Source of the DNA: Patulibacter minatonensis DSM 18081 | GTDB lineage: Bacteria > Actinomycetota > Thermoleophilia > Solirubrobacterales > Solirubrobacteraceae | NCBI RefSeq assembly: GCF_000519325.1 | Contig: NZ_KI912613.1 | Location: 340,864 to 404,863, forward strand | Reading direction: 5' to 3' | DNA: 64,000 nucleotides | Shown here: in pieces, positions 9,342 through 17,210 of the stretch | Position numbering within the stretch: the stretch's first letter is position 1 | Layout: each line of letters opens with the position of its first letter | Notes under the pieces: generated by a model | What the model was told of the DNA's origin: nothing | The model's database searches: none | The model's input: only the letters and a program-made list of their open reading frames with translations | Program-made: the position numbers and the translations under genes

Positions 9342-10130
9342 GTGACCGACGTGCAGATCACCTACGTGGGCGGCCCGACCGTCCTGATCGAGGTCGGGGG
9401 GTGGCGGATCCTCACGGACCCCACGTTCGACCCGCCCGGCAAGCGGTACTTCTTCGGCTGGGGCACGGCGTCGAAGAAGCTCCAGGGCCCGGCCGTGGCG
9501 TTCGACGACCTCGGCCCGATCGACGCCGTCCTGATCTCGCACGACCACCACGGCGACAACCTCGATCCGACCGGCCGCGAGCTGCTGCCGCGGATGGGGC
9601 AGATCGTCACGACCGCGCCGGGCGCCAAGCGGCTGGGCGGCGATGCGCTCGGCCTGCAGCCGTGGCAGACGACGACGCTGGCCGCCGAGGGCAAGGAGGA
9701 CATCGAGATCACGGCCACCCCGTGCCGGCACGGGCCTCCCGGCTCCAAGCCGATCGTCGGCGAGGTCGTCGGCTTCGCCCTGAAGTGGGCGGGGCAGGAG
9801 CACGGCGTCCTGTGGATCACCGGCGACACCGTGCTCTACGACGGGGTCCGCGAGGTCCCGAAGCGGCTCGACGTCGGCACCGTCGTGGTCCACATGGGCG
9901 GCGTCACGTTCCCGTGGCTGTCCGGCCCGCTGCGGTACACGATGAACGCCCAGGAGGCCGTCGAGCTCTGCGGCGCCCTGGACCCGACGACGATCGTGCC
10001 GATCCACTTCGAGGGCTGGAAGCACTTCCGCCAGGGCCGGTCGGCGGCGAAGACCGTGATCGGGGCGTCCCCGCTGGCGGGGCGCACGCGGTGGCTCGAG
10101 CCGGGGACCGCCGAGAGCATCGCGGTGTGA
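9342..10130 (+). CDS. MBL-fold metallo-hydrolase (UlaG-like/beta-lactamase superfamily)
   Basis: A 262-residue protein starting at GTG 9342, chosen because GAGGAG (9328-9333) sits 8 nt upstream; a GTG at 9333 overlaps that site. The N-terminus ITYVGGPTVLIEVGGWRILTDPTF and the metal motif SHDHHGDN (near residue 70) mark the metallo-beta-lactamase superfamily. The last ligand of the usual HxHxDH motif is Asn here. Later motifs are CRHGPPG (near 130), WITGDTVLY (near 157) and PIHFEGW (near 222), as expected for a di-metal hydrolase of the UlaG/RomA group. The substrate is unknown. The next gene, a TetR regulator, starts 37 nt downstream on the same strand and may be co-transcribed. Confidence 0.85.
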   Translation: MTDVQITYVGGPTVLIEVGGWRILTDPTFDPPGKRYFFGWGTASKKLQGPAVAFDDLGPIDAVLISHDHHGDNLDPTGRELLPRMGQIVTTAPGAKRLGGDALGLQPWQTTTLAAEGKEDIEITATPCRHGPPGSKPIVGEVVGFALKWAGQEHGVLWITGDTVLYDGVREVPKRLDVGTVVVHMGGVTFPWLSGPLRYTMNAQEAVELCGALDPTTIVPIHFEGWKHFRQGRSAAKTVIGASPLAGRTRWLEPGTAESIAV

Positions 10131-10167
10131 TCGGGATCCCCGGAGGCGGCGGCGGACCGACGCCGCG

Positions 10168-10782
10168 GTGCGGGCGGGGCGCGTGAGCCCCGCCGGGCGC
10201 CCGGCCCTGACGTCCCCGGACGCCTGGGCCGCCGCGGCGCTGGACGACATCGAGGAGGCCGGGGTCCGTGGCCTGTCGGTGCAGTCCGTCGCCCGGCGGC
10301 TGGGCGTCAGCAAGGGCGGGCTCTACCACCACTTCGCCGACCGCCGGGCGCTGTTGCGGGCCGCGCTGGAGCGGTGGGAGCGCCGCCAGGTGACCGAGCT
10401 GTCCGTCCGCTTCGACGCCGTGGAGGACCCGCGGCGCCGGCTGCACGAGCTGCTCGTCTACGCCTGCGTCGAGATGGCGCCGACGGTGATCCTCCAGTTC
10501 ATGGCCGGCGCGGAGGACCCGGACGTGGCGGCGGTGCTCGAGCGCTCCGCGGTCGCGCGCGTCGCGCACCTGCGGCGGATCTTCGTCCAGCTCGGCCTGC
10601 CCGAAGACCTCGCCCAGCACCGGGCGGTGATGGCCTACAGCCACTACCTCGGCCTGGCCCAGCTGCGGACCCAGACGCCGGAGGTCCTCGCCACCGAGGA
10701 CCTCGTGCTCGAGCACGTCGCGGTGCTCGAGGCGGCCCTGCTGGCCGGGGTGCCGCCGGGTCAGTCCTGCGGGGTCGTGTAG
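10168..10782 (+). CDS. TetR/AcrR family transcriptional regulator
   Basis: A 204-residue regulator; GTG at 10168 or at 10183 could start it. The N-terminal helix-turn-helix is clear: LTSPDAWAAAALDDIEEAGVRGLSVQSVARRLGVSKGGLYHHFADRRALL (about 15-65). The C-terminal ligand-binding part is helical and contains MAYSHYLGLAQL, typical of regulators with a TetR_C-type dimer domain. It follows the MBL-fold gene. Its last 22 nt overlap the convergent SRPBCC gene, so transcripts of the two genes are complementary at their 3' ends. The effector is unknown. Confidence 0.88.
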   Translation: MRAGRVSPAGRPALTSPDAWAAAALDDIEEAGVRGLSVQSVARRLGVSKGGLYHHFADRRALLRAALERWERRQVTELSVRFDAVEDPRRRLHELLVYACVEMAPTVILQFMAGAEDPDVAAVLERSAVARVAHLRRIFVQLGLPEDLAQHRAVMAYSHYLGLAQLRTQTPEVLATEDLVLEHVAVLEAALLAGVPPGQSCGVV

Positions 10783-11396
10783 GCCGCGATCGTCCGGTCC
10801 GCGCGCCGGCGGGCCTCGGCGGGGTCCGCCCCGCCCTGGACGTCGGCGTCGTGCCACGACTCGCCGCTGACCCGCAGGAACCGCAGGCCGTCGTCCTCCC
10901 CCGCCCACGCCGCCGCCTCGGCCGGGTCGAGCGCGCCGCCCGGCGAGAGGTGGAGCGCCAGTCCGAGGACCGAGAGGTCCCAGCCGATGCCCGTGGCGCC
11001 GGGGCCGTACTGCACCCAGGTGTCGTCGGCGGGATCGGAGTGGTGCTCGAGGACGAGGCGGGCGCGGTCGCCGCCCTCGGCCTCGACCCGCACGACGATC
11101 CGGCTCGTCGCACCGCCGAACTCCCAGGTCGCCGTGAACGTGCGCGGCGCGTCGCACGACTCGATCGTCCCGCCGGCGTTGCCCTGCAGCTGGTACCGGC
11201 CGCCCTCGGCCAGGCGGCCCTCGACGGGCAGGAACCAGCGCGGGATCCGCTCCGGGTTCGTGCAGGCGTCCCACAGGTCGTCGGCCGTGGTCGCGTACGA
11301 CTGCTCGACCGAGAGGACGTGGACCTCGCCCGACGCGGTCGTGCGCCGACCGACCCGGCGCTCCACCGCGTCGATCTGCTCCGTGACGTCGATCAT
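10761..11396 (-). CDS. SRPBCC/AHSA1-type START-like protein
   Basis: A 211-residue protein from the ATG at 11396, which has GAGGAGG upstream at about 11 nt. Residues about 25-160 show the AHSA1/SRPBCC pattern: VEQSYATTADDLWDACTNPERIPRWFLPVEGRLAEGGRY, then GTIESCDAPRTFTATWEF and VLEHH. This fold has a deep hydrophobic cavity and binds lipids or other small ligands. Actinobacterial members often sit beside regulators. The gene is divergent from the AraC gene at 11615 and overlaps the TetR gene at its 3' end. Its role is unknown. Confidence 0.85.
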   Translation of the reverse strand: MIDVTEQIDAVERRVGRRTTASGEVHVLSVEQSYATTADDLWDACTNPERIPRWFLPVEGRLAEGGRYQLQGNAGGTIESCDAPRTFTATWEFGGATSRIVVRVEAEGGDRARLVLEHHSDPADDTWVQYGPGATGIGWDLSVLGLALHLSPGGALDPAEAAAWAGEDDGLRFLRVSGESWHDADVQGGADPAEARRRADRTIAAYTTPQD

Positions 11397-11614
11397 GGGG
11401 TTCCCGTCCTCCTCGTCGTGGTCCGCGCCGGCGCCCCGCCGGCGCGGCGGGCGGGCCGGCGACCGCGGACCCGGCGGCGACCGGCGCCCCGATCCTGCCG
11501 GATCCGCCGTGCCCGCGTCTCGGCGGGTCGGCCGCATCCGCCGCCCGCCGCCCGCCGCTCGCTGACCGCCCGCCGCTCCTGGACAGGGCGCTTCCCAGCG
11601 GCGACGATGGCCCG

Positions 11615-12493
11615 GTGGCTCTCGACGTCGCCACCACCCTCCCCCGCCCGGAGCTCGCCGGCCACGTCGGCCGGCTCTCGGGCGTGCGGTCGAGCGGAGC
11701 GCCCGAGCGGCGCACGGAGCCCGCGATCCCAGGAACCGCGCTGATCCTGGCGCTCGAGCACGAGTGGCGGATCGGCGCGGCGCCGGATGCGCCGCTGCGC
11801 CGCCGGCGCTCGTTCGCGGGCGGGATCGCCCTCGGGCCCGCGGCCTCGGAGCACGCCGGCGACGTCCACGTGCTGCAGGTCGATCTCACGCCGCTCGGGA
11901 CCTCCTCGGTGCTCGGCGTGCCGGGCGCGGCGCTGGCGGGCGAGGTCGTCGCGTTCGAGGACGTCGTCGGGGAGCGCACGGCGGCGGAGCTCGTCGAGCG
12001 CCTGGCGAGCACCGCCGGGTGGCCCGGGCGCTTCGGGCTGATGCAGGACTGGCTCGGCCGACGCGTCCGGGACGCCCGTCCCGGACGCCCCGACGTCGCC
12101 TGGGCCGTCGGGCGCCTGGACCGGACCGGCGGGCTCCTCCCGATCGACGAGCTGCGCCGCGAGCTCGGGTGCTCACGGCGCCATCTGGCGGCGCGGTTCC
12201 GCGAGGAGGTCGGCGTCGGCCCGAAGGCGTACGCCCGCCTCGTCCGCTTCGACCGGGCCCAGCACGCCCTGCGGGAGCGGCCGGACCCGCTCGCCGTCGT
12301 CGCGGCGGCCCACGGGTTCAGCGACCAGGCGCACCTGACCCGCGAGGTGCGCGCGTTCGCCGGCGTGACCCCCACCGCGTTCCGGACGCAGGCGCTTCGG
12401 TCGACGGCGGACGGGATCCCCGGCGACCGCGGCGAGGCCGGCCCCGGCGACCCGGTCACGTCCGTTCAAGACGCGGCCCGGCAGCGGGCGTAG
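11615..12493 (+). CDS. AraC-family transcriptional regulator
   Basis: A 292-residue protein from GTG 11615. The N-terminal half (about 1-160) is an effector/dimerisation region resembling DUF6597-type AraC sensors. The C-terminal half has the two AraC helix-turn-helices: LPIDELRRELGCSRRHLAARFREEVGVGPKAYARLVRFDRA (about 172-212) and VVAAAHGFSDQAHLTREVRAFAGVTPTAFR (about 226-256). The VOC gene begins 10 nt after its stop and the MmcQ-like gene overlaps that one, so the three probably form an operon. The divergent SRPBCC gene is a likely co-regulated neighbour. Confidence 0.88.
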   Translation: MALDVATTLPRPELAGHVGRLSGVRSSGAPERRTEPAIPGTALILALEHEWRIGAAPDAPLRRRRSFAGGIALGPAASEHAGDVHVLQVDLTPLGTSSVLGVPGAALAGEVVAFEDVVGERTAAELVERLASTAGWPGRFGLMQDWLGRRVRDARPGRPDVAWAVGRLDRTGGLLPIDELRRELGCSRRHLAARFREEVGVGPKAYARLVRFDRAQHALRERPDPLAVVAAAHGFSDQAHLTREVRAFAGVTPTAFRTQALRSTADGIPGDRGEAGPGDPVTSVQDAARQRA

Positions 12494-12496
12494 CGT
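12491..12496 (+). promoter_or_regulatory. TAGCGT -10-like box before the VOC gene
   Basis: TAGCGT at 12491-12496 lies 7 nt before the ATG at 12504, the spacing expected for a leaderless transcript. It overlaps the AraC stop codon, so the VOC-MmcQ pair could have its own promoter as well as read-through. There is no clear -35 box. Confidence 0.35.
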
Positions 12497-12503
12497 GGCG
12501 CCC

Positions 12504-12890
12504 ATGACCTTTGTCGTCCCCACCCTGCGCATCCGCGACCGTGCGACCCTGCAGCACTGGATCGACGCGTTCGGCCTCGAGCTGACCGCGGTCTTCCCGG
12601 AGACCGGGGAGCTCGTCGACCACGCCCAGCTGCGACTCGGCGACGGATGGGTGATGGCCGGCTCGGTGCGCGAGGACGGTCCCGGCCAGCCGCCCGGCAC
12701 CGGCGCGATGTACTGGGTGCTGCCCGACGCCGCCGCGGTCGACGCGCTGCACGAGCGGGCCGTCGCCGCGGGCGCTGAGTCGACGCGTCCGCCGAACGAC
12801 CCCGAGTACGGCGGACGCGAGTGCTCGCTGCGCGACCGCGAGGGCAACCTCTGGTCGTTCGGCACGTACGCGCCGGGGGCCGCCGGGTGA
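12504..12890 (+). CDS. VOC-family (glyoxalase-like) protein
   Basis: A 128-residue protein from ATG 12504 (a GTG at 12495 is in frame). It has the two betaalphabetabetabeta modules of the vicinal-oxygen-chelate fold: MTFVVPTLRIRDRATLQHWIDAFGLELTAVF and later AVDALHERAVAAGAESTRPPNDPEYGGRECSLRDREGNLWSFGTY. The pattern is closest to PhnB-like/bleomycin-resistance-like members. The second-half metal position is occupied by E in RDREGNLW-type sequence; catalytic function is not evident. The stop overlaps the GTG of the MmcQ-like gene by 4 nt. Confidence 0.85.
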   Translation: MTFVVPTLRIRDRATLQHWIDAFGLELTAVFPETGELVDHAQLRLGDGWVMAGSVREDGPGQPPGTGAMYWVLPDAAAVDALHERAVAAGAESTRPPNDPEYGGRECSLRDREGNLWSFGTYAPGAAG

Positions 12891-13237
12891 GCACCGAGGC
12901 GGACGTCCGCGAGCTGGCCCTCGCGCTCCCGGAGACGGTCGAGAAGCCGTCGTACGGGACGCCCGGGTTCCGGGTGAAGGACCGCCTGTTCGCACGGATG
13001 TGGGACGGTGAGGACGACGTGCTCGTCGTCTGGACCGGCGGTCCCGAGGAGCAGGAGGGCCTGGTCGCCGCGGACCCCGGCCGCTTCTTCACGACGCCCC
13101 ACTACGACGGGCACCCCCACGTCCTGGTCCGCCTGGGTGCCGTGGACCGCGAGGAGCTGGCCGGCCTGCTCGAGGACTCGTGGCTGCTCCGCGCGCCGAA
13201 GCGGATGCGCGAGGCGTTCGAGGCCGACGCGGGCTGA
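12887..13237 (+). CDS. MmcQ/YjbR-family protein
   Basis: A 116-residue protein from GTG 12887, which overlaps the VOC stop (GTGA), so translation is coupled. The family pattern is clear: DVRELALALPETVEKPSYGTPGFRVKDRLFARM, then FFTTPHYDGHPHVLVRL and a C-terminal helix WLLRAPKRMREAFEA. MmcQ/YjbR proteins have a CyaY-like fold and are described as DNA-binding, but their role is not known. It is the last gene of the AraC-VOC-MmcQ unit. Confidence 0.88.
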   Translation: MSTEADVRELALALPETVEKPSYGTPGFRVKDRLFARMWDGEDDVLVVWTGGPEEQEGLVAADPGRFFTTPHYDGHPHVLVRLGAVDREELAGLLEDSWLLRAPKRMREAFEADAG

Positions 13238-13310
13238 CCGCGCGCCGCACGGGGGGCGCCGGCTGAGCCGGGCGGCGCGGGACGGGGCGGAGCCGGGCGG
13301 GGTGCCGGGG

Positions 13311-13946
13311 TCAGCCCGCCGCGTCCTCCGTCGGCCGCTGGACCAGCCGCGCGATCATCTCGGTCGTCGGGGCCCGCAGGTCGCGGACCGCGTCGGGACC
13401 GTCCTCGGCGGCGCGCAGGACGAGCTCGTTGATCGCGCCGACGACCGCGAGCGAGAGCGTGGGGTCGAGCGAGCGGGCGGACGGGTCGATCTCGGAGAAG
13501 ACGTCGCTCATCCACGCGATCGCGACGGAGAACCGGTCGAGGATGTCGCGGCGGACGAGGCGTCCCTCGGGACCGGCGGACGCGATCTCCAGGAGCGACA
13601 TGCGCTCGCCGGCGGACGCTGCTGCCATCTCGCCCAGGTACGTCGCCATGAGGAGGGAGAGCCGTTCGCGCCAGGGGGTCGTGCGGTCCTGGCCGAACAG
13701 CTCGCGGGCCAGCAGGGTCAGCAGCCGGTCGCTGAGGTCGGAGTACAGCCCGATCAGCGCCTGGTCCTTCTCGGAGAAGTGGTCGTAGACGGTCGTCCGG
13801 GACACGCGGGCGGCCGCCGCGATGTCGGCGATCGTCGTCGCGGCGTACCCCTTCTCGGCCAGTGCGGTCGCGAGCCCCGCCAGGATGCGCGCCCGGTTCT
13901 TGCGGGACCGCTCACCTGGATCGGGGGACGACGCGGACGCTGACAC
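13311..13946 (-). CDS. TetR family transcriptional regulator
   Basis: A 211-residue regulator from GTG 13946; upstream in-frame sequence is Arg-rich and looks non-coding. The DNA-binding domain is ERSRKNRARILAGLATALAEKGYAATTIADIAAAARVSRTTVYDHFSEKDQAL (about 12-65). The C-terminal domain carries a MSLLEIASAGPEGRLVRRDILDRF helix, typical of regulators of drug or fatty-acid genes. The gene lies 97 nt downstream of the lipoprotein gene at 14044 on the same strand. The region between MmcQ and this gene (13238-13310) is GC-rich with possible hairpins. Confidence 0.88.
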   Translation of the reverse strand: MSASASSPDPGERSRKNRARILAGLATALAEKGYAATTIADIAAAARVSRTTVYDHFSEKDQALIGLYSDLSDRLLTLLARELFGQDRTTPWRERLSLLMATYLGEMAAASAGERMSLLEIASAGPEGRLVRRDILDRFSVAIAWMSDVFSEIDPSARSLDPTLSLAVVGAINELVLRAAEDGPDAVRDLRAPTTEMIARLVQRPTEDAAG

Positions 13947-14043
13947 GGTGCGGATCGTCCCAGACCCCGGCCTCCACCGGGAGCCGACCGTCAGGGATTC
14001 GCCGCTGGTGGGACCGGATCGGGACCACCCGGGTGGCCGGCGC

Positions 14044-14631
14044 CTACGTCGTCGGGGCGGTCGTCGACGACGAGGACGACGACCCGCCCTGCGCCGGCGG
14101 CGTGCCCTGGGCGCCGGACGGGGGCGTCCCGCCCTGGCCGCCCGACGGCGGGCCGCCCATGCCGCCGCCCGGCCCGCCCGCGCCGCCCGGACCACCGGTC
14201 GGCAGGACGTCGGCGAGGGCCGTCCTCACCTTCGCGGCGGTCGTGCCGAGCTGCTTCGCGATCGCCGCGTACATCGCCGTCCGCGGGTCGGTGCCCGAGC
14301 CGCCGGCGGACCCGGAGCCCGGCTGCGCGCCGCCGGCCGTCGGACGTGACGGGCGGGCGGCGGTCAGCGCGGCCTGGAGCTCCGTGCTGGTGACGCCGAG
14401 CTCCTTCGCCGCCGCGGCGAGCTTCGTCGTGTCGAGCGCGCCCGGCCCGCCACGGCCCTGCGTCGCGCCCTGGCCGGTGGTGCCGGTGCCCTGCTGGGTG
14501 GTGGCGGTCCCCGGCTGCGCGGCCGCCGCGTTGGTGGTGTCGTCGCCCGACGAGCTGCCGCAGCCGATGACGCCGAGAGCGGCGGCACCGGTGACGAGGA
14601 TCGAGGCGAGCGTCTTCTTGGTGCGGTTCAT
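14044..14631 (-). CDS. Lipoprotein with two LGVTSTELQAAL-type helical repeats
   Basis: A 195-residue protein. The N-terminus MNRTKKTLASILVTGAAALGVIGCGSS has a clear lipobox (GVIG|C, Cys24), so it should be a membrane-anchored lipoprotein. After a Thr/Gln/Gly linker come two similar helical units: LDTTKLAAAAKELGVTSTELQAALTAA (about 66-92) and MYAAIAKQLGTTAAKVRTALADVL (about 120-143). The tail is Gly/Pro/Ser-rich. The secreted protein at 51629 has the same kind of paired unit and the same type of upstream repeats. I do not recognise a named family. Confidence 0.78.
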   Translation of the reverse strand: MNRTKKTLASILVTGAAALGVIGCGSSSGDDTTNAAAAQPGTATTQQGTGTTGQGATQGRGGPGALDTTKLAAAAKELGVTSTELQAALTAARPSRPTAGGAQPGSGSAGGSGTDPRTAMYAAIAKQLGTTAAKVRTALADVLPTGGPGGAGGPGGGMGGPPSGGQGGTPPSGAQGTPPAQGGSSSSSSTTAPTT

Positions 14632-14652
14632 GTCGCCACGATCCCGTCACCG

Positions 14653-14680
14653 GCTGGGAGCACCCTGGGTGGCGTCTGGG
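14653..14680 (-). promoter_or_regulatory. Three 11-bp-phased CCCAG repeats upstream of the lipoprotein gene
   Basis: GCTGGG (14653), CCTGGG (14664) and TCTGGG (14675) begin exactly 11 bp apart. Towards the gene they read CCCAGA-N5-CCCAGG-N5-CCCAGC and end 22 nt before the ATG at 14631. The short distance fits a leaderless or nearly leaderless transcript with the box at the -35 region. Confidence 0.5.
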
Positions 14681-14768
14681 CGCTCACGGAGACCGCGTGA
14701 CGCGGGTGACGAGGGCCCGGGCGGGCAGGCACGGATCCAGGGACGAGGCGACGAGCGCAGGCCCTGGT

Positions 14769-14841
<73 letters not shown>

Positions 14842-14916
14842 CCGGCCCCGGCGCGGCCGCGTTCCGGCCGTAGTCCTGGTCCGCATGCGCACGGGGATCC
14901 GTCGTCCCCGCGACGA

Positions 14917-14954
14917 GTATTCCTGGAACTCGCGATCGTGAGATCCAGGAATAC
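14917..14954. repeat. 38-bp near-perfect palindrome after the electron-transfer operon
   Basis: GTATTCCTGG (14917-14926) is exactly complementary to CCAGGAATAC (14945-14954). The inner part (14929-14942, CTCGCGATCGTGAG) is itself a near palindrome on the same centre. Only two of 19 positions per arm do not pair. It lies 87-124 nt past the ferredoxin stop. It could act as a terminator-like hairpin, although no T-run follows, or as a protein-binding site. Confidence 0.7.
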
Positions 14955-15040
14955 CCAGGCAGGAAGTACGACGTTCCGGGGCGTCGGTACGAACGCTGGA
15001 GGTCGTCGGCGGGGCACCGGCGACCGCCCGCCTCCGCGGT

Positions 15041-15268
15041 TCAGCCGCGGGCGCGCAGGCGCAGCGCGAGCGCCGGGCAGGCCTTCGCCGCCCGGCGGGC
15101 GTGGTCGCGCAGGGCCGGGTCGGACGCCTCGTCGAGCACGATCGGGAAGCCCCAGTCGTCGAGCACGATGCCCTCCGGGAAGAGCTCGGCGCAGAGGCCG
15201 TGGCCGACGCACGCGATCGGGTCGAGGGCGAGCGCCGGCGCGGCCTCGCGGTCCGCTGCCCGCCTCAT
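15041..15268 (-). CDS. [3Fe-4S]-type ferredoxin
   Basis: A 75-residue acidic protein starting at ATG 15268, which overlaps the TGA of the NuoF-like gene (ATGA). Three Cys fit the single-cluster [3Fe-4S] ferredoxin pattern: C20-x5-C26 in IACVGHGLCAELFPEG and C64-P in KACPALAL. The second position of the usual four-Cys set is Gly/His. Such ferredoxins usually serve oxidoreductases. Here, last in a five-gene operon, it probably receives or donates electrons for the NuoF-like flavoprotein and the membrane cytochrome. Confidence 0.85.
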   Translation of the reverse strand: MRRAADREAAPALALDPIACVGHGLCAELFPEGIVLDDWGFPIVLDEASDPALRDHARRAAKACPALALRLRARG

Positions 15269-16515
15269 GCGGCCACCGCCCCGGCGCGACCGTGCGCGGT
15301 CGCCGCCGCCCGCCCCGTGCCCGCGCAGGCCGCGCACCGTCCGTGGTGCGCGTGGTCCTCTAGGTCGACGGCGAACAGGCGGGCCGCGCTCGCGATCATG
15401 CGGACCGTGCCGGTCGGGTGCGCGCAGGCGCCCCGGCCGTCGACCATCGCGGTCCAGCGGTGCAGGAGCCGCAGGTCGTCCGGCGTGCCGTCGCCGTCGG
15501 CCAGGCGCACGAGCACCCCGGCGATCGCCGCGAGACCGTTGACGCACGAGCCGCACTGCCCCGCGGACTGGCCCGACATCCACGACGCGAGGCGCGCCAC
15601 GGTCCGCACCGGGCACGCGGACGCGCCGAGGGCGATCACGACGCCCGCGCCGACGGACGCGCCGTGCGGCCGGAGGTCGCGGTCGGTGAGGGCGGGCCGG
15701 GCCGCCCCGTCGATCCAGGCCCCGAAGTATCCGCCGACGAGGAGCGCGCGGACCGGCTCGCCCGGGCCGCCGGCGAGCCGGAGGACGTCGTCGACGGGGA
15801 CCCCGACCGGGACCTCGTGGACGCCGCGCCGTGCGACGGCCCCGGACACGGAGACGAGCGTCGTCCCCGGGCGCTCCGGGGTGCCGACCGCGCGGAACCA
15901 GTCGGCGCCGTGCCGGACGATCAGCGCCAGGTGGGCGAGCGTCTCGACGTTCTGGACGAGGGTGGGGCGGCCGTCCAGGCCGCGCTCCGCCGGGCGGGGC
16001 GGGGCGAGCCGCGGCACCGGCGGACGACCCTCGACGTGGGCGAGGACGGCGGTCTCCTCCCCCGCGACGTAGCCCTCGGCGGCGGCGACGAGCCGGATCG
16101 CCGGCTCGTCGCGGGCGGCGCGGTCGTCGATCGCGCGGGCGACCGCGTCGTGGGTGGCGGCCGGGGCGACGACCACGACCTCGCCGGCCCCGACCACCCG
16201 TGCGGCGGTCACCGCGCCGTCGAGCACGAGGTGCGGCTGGCGGCCGAGGAGGAGGCGGTCCTTCGAGGAGGCGGGCTCGCCCTCGGTGCCGTTGACCACC
16301 ACGAAGGGGCGCCGCGAGCCCGCGACCGCGGCGAGCTTCCGGGCGGCCGGGAACCCGGCGCCGCCGCGACCGCGCAGGCCGGCGGCCGTCAGCACGTCGA
16401 CGAGCGCGTCGGCGTCGCCGCGGCCGAGCACCGGCAGCGCCCCGTGGACGGCGCGGTGGTGCGCGAGGTCGGTCGTCCCGTGCGGGACGGCGGCGGACAG
16501 CAGGCGGGTGGTCAT
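15265..16515 (-). CDS. NuoF-like NAD(P)H:flavin/Fe-S oxidoreductase subunit
   Basis: A 416-residue protein from ATG 16515, overlapping the stop of the cytochrome gene by 4 nt. It matches the Complex I 51-kDa (NuoF) architecture: GLRGRGGAGFPAARK (47-60) and NGTEGEPASSKDR (75-87) for FMN/NADH binding, EETAVLAHVEGR (153-164) and GRPTLVQNVETLA (182-194), an SLBB-like middle, and a C-terminal Fe-S region. In the Fe-S motif the first Cys of ESCGKCxxC is Ala (QSAGQCGSC, C321 and C324), with C364 as a later ligand. An extra C394-x2-C397 sits in the tail. It is shorter than many NuoF proteins and has no NuoE or NuoG neighbour, so it is not Complex I. Confidence 0.85.
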   Translation of the reverse strand: MTTRLLSAAVPHGTTDLAHHRAVHGALPVLGRGDADALVDVLTAAGLRGRGGAGFPAARKLAAVAGSRRPFVVVNGTEGEPASSKDRLLLGRQPHLVLDGAVTAARVVGAGEVVVVAPAATHDAVARAIDDRAARDEPAIRLVAAAEGYVAGEETAVLAHVEGRPPVPRLAPPRPAERGLDGRPTLVQNVETLAHLALIVRHGADWFRAVGTPERPGTTLVSVSGAVARRGVHEVPVGVPVDDVLRLAGGPGEPVRALLVGGYFGAWIDGAARPALTDRDLRPHGASVGAGVVIALGASACPVRTVARLASWMSGQSAGQCGSCVNGLAAIAGVLVRLADGDGTPDDLRLLHRWTAMVDGRGACAHPTGTVRMIASAARLFAVDLEDHAHHGRCAACAGTGRAAATAHGRAGAVAA

Positions 16516-17210
16516 CGGCGGACCTCGCGGTCGTGGGAGGTGAACGGGGCCGGCGGGACGGGGACGAGCGGCGGTCCGAGGGGGACCGTCTCCCGCCCGG
16601 CGAACGGCATCGCGGTCCCTGCCGATCTCGGCGTCCCCGCGGGCATCGCGGTCCCGGCGGGCACCGTCGGGGCCAGCGGCGCAGCGACCGGCCTGGGCGC
16701 CAGGGTCAGGCGCGCCCAGACGGCGGCGGCGACCGTTGCGGCGCAGGCGACGGACAGCCAGAGCATCCAGCCGGTCGTGCCGACGTCGGTGCCGATCCCC
16801 AGGCCGTGGGCCATCGCGACCGGCCAGCAGACGTAGGTCGCCCAGTGCACGGCGCGCCAGGCGCGGACGCCGATGCGGTCGCGCAGGACGCTCGTGACGA
16901 TCACCGCGATCAGCAGGTCGAACGCGAGGGTGCCCAGACCGAGCCAGAGCGGGTGGTACGAGCCGACGAACGGGACGACCGCGTCGACGAGATCGATCTG
17001 GACGTAGCCGTCGATCACGTTCGTGGCGATGTGGATCGCCAGGACGACGAGCACCAGCAGCGACGTGGAGCGATGCAGGTGGTCGACGACGAACCGCGGG
17101 GTGCGCCGCGGCGCCCAGCGGCGCTCGTTCGCGATGCCCAGCGCGATCGTCAGCGTCAGCAGCACGAGGGTCACGGCGCCGGTGGCGCGCGACAGGTACC
17201 AGAGGGTCAT
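16512..17210 (-). CDS. Ferric-reductase-like two-heme membrane cytochrome b
   Basis: A 232-residue protein with about six membrane helices in the first 165 residues. Histidines H46 and H60 (DHLHRSTSLLVLVVLAIH) on one helix and H122 and H135 (AVHWATYVCWPVAMAHG) on another are spaced 14 and 13 residues apart. This is the bis-His pattern for two stacked b hemes in the ferric reductase/YedZ/NOX fold. A C-terminal 60-residue Pro/Ala/Gly-rich tail (PAGTAMPAGTP...) is probably outside the fold. Its ATG overlaps the ApbE stop by 1 nt (TGATG) and its stop overlaps the NuoF-like start. It likely moves electrons across the membrane. Confidence 0.85.
   Translation of the reverse strand: MTLWYLSRATGAVTLVLLTLTIALGIANERRWAPRRTPRFVVDHLHRSTSLLVLVVLAIHIATNVIDGYVQIDLVDAVVPFVGSYHPLWLGLGTLAFDLLIAVIVTSVLRDRIGVRAWRAVHWATYVCWPVAMAHGLGIGTDVGTTGWMLWLSVACAATVAAAVWARLTLAPRPVAAPLAPTVPAGTAMPAGTPRSAGTAMPFAGRETVPLGPPLVPVPPAPFTSHDREVRR

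Noticed and set aside
15265-17210. Part of a Complex I (nuo) operon
   Set aside because: Only the NuoF-like subunit is present; no NuoE, NuoG or membrane nuo subunits, and it is coupled to a ferric-reductase-like cytochrome.
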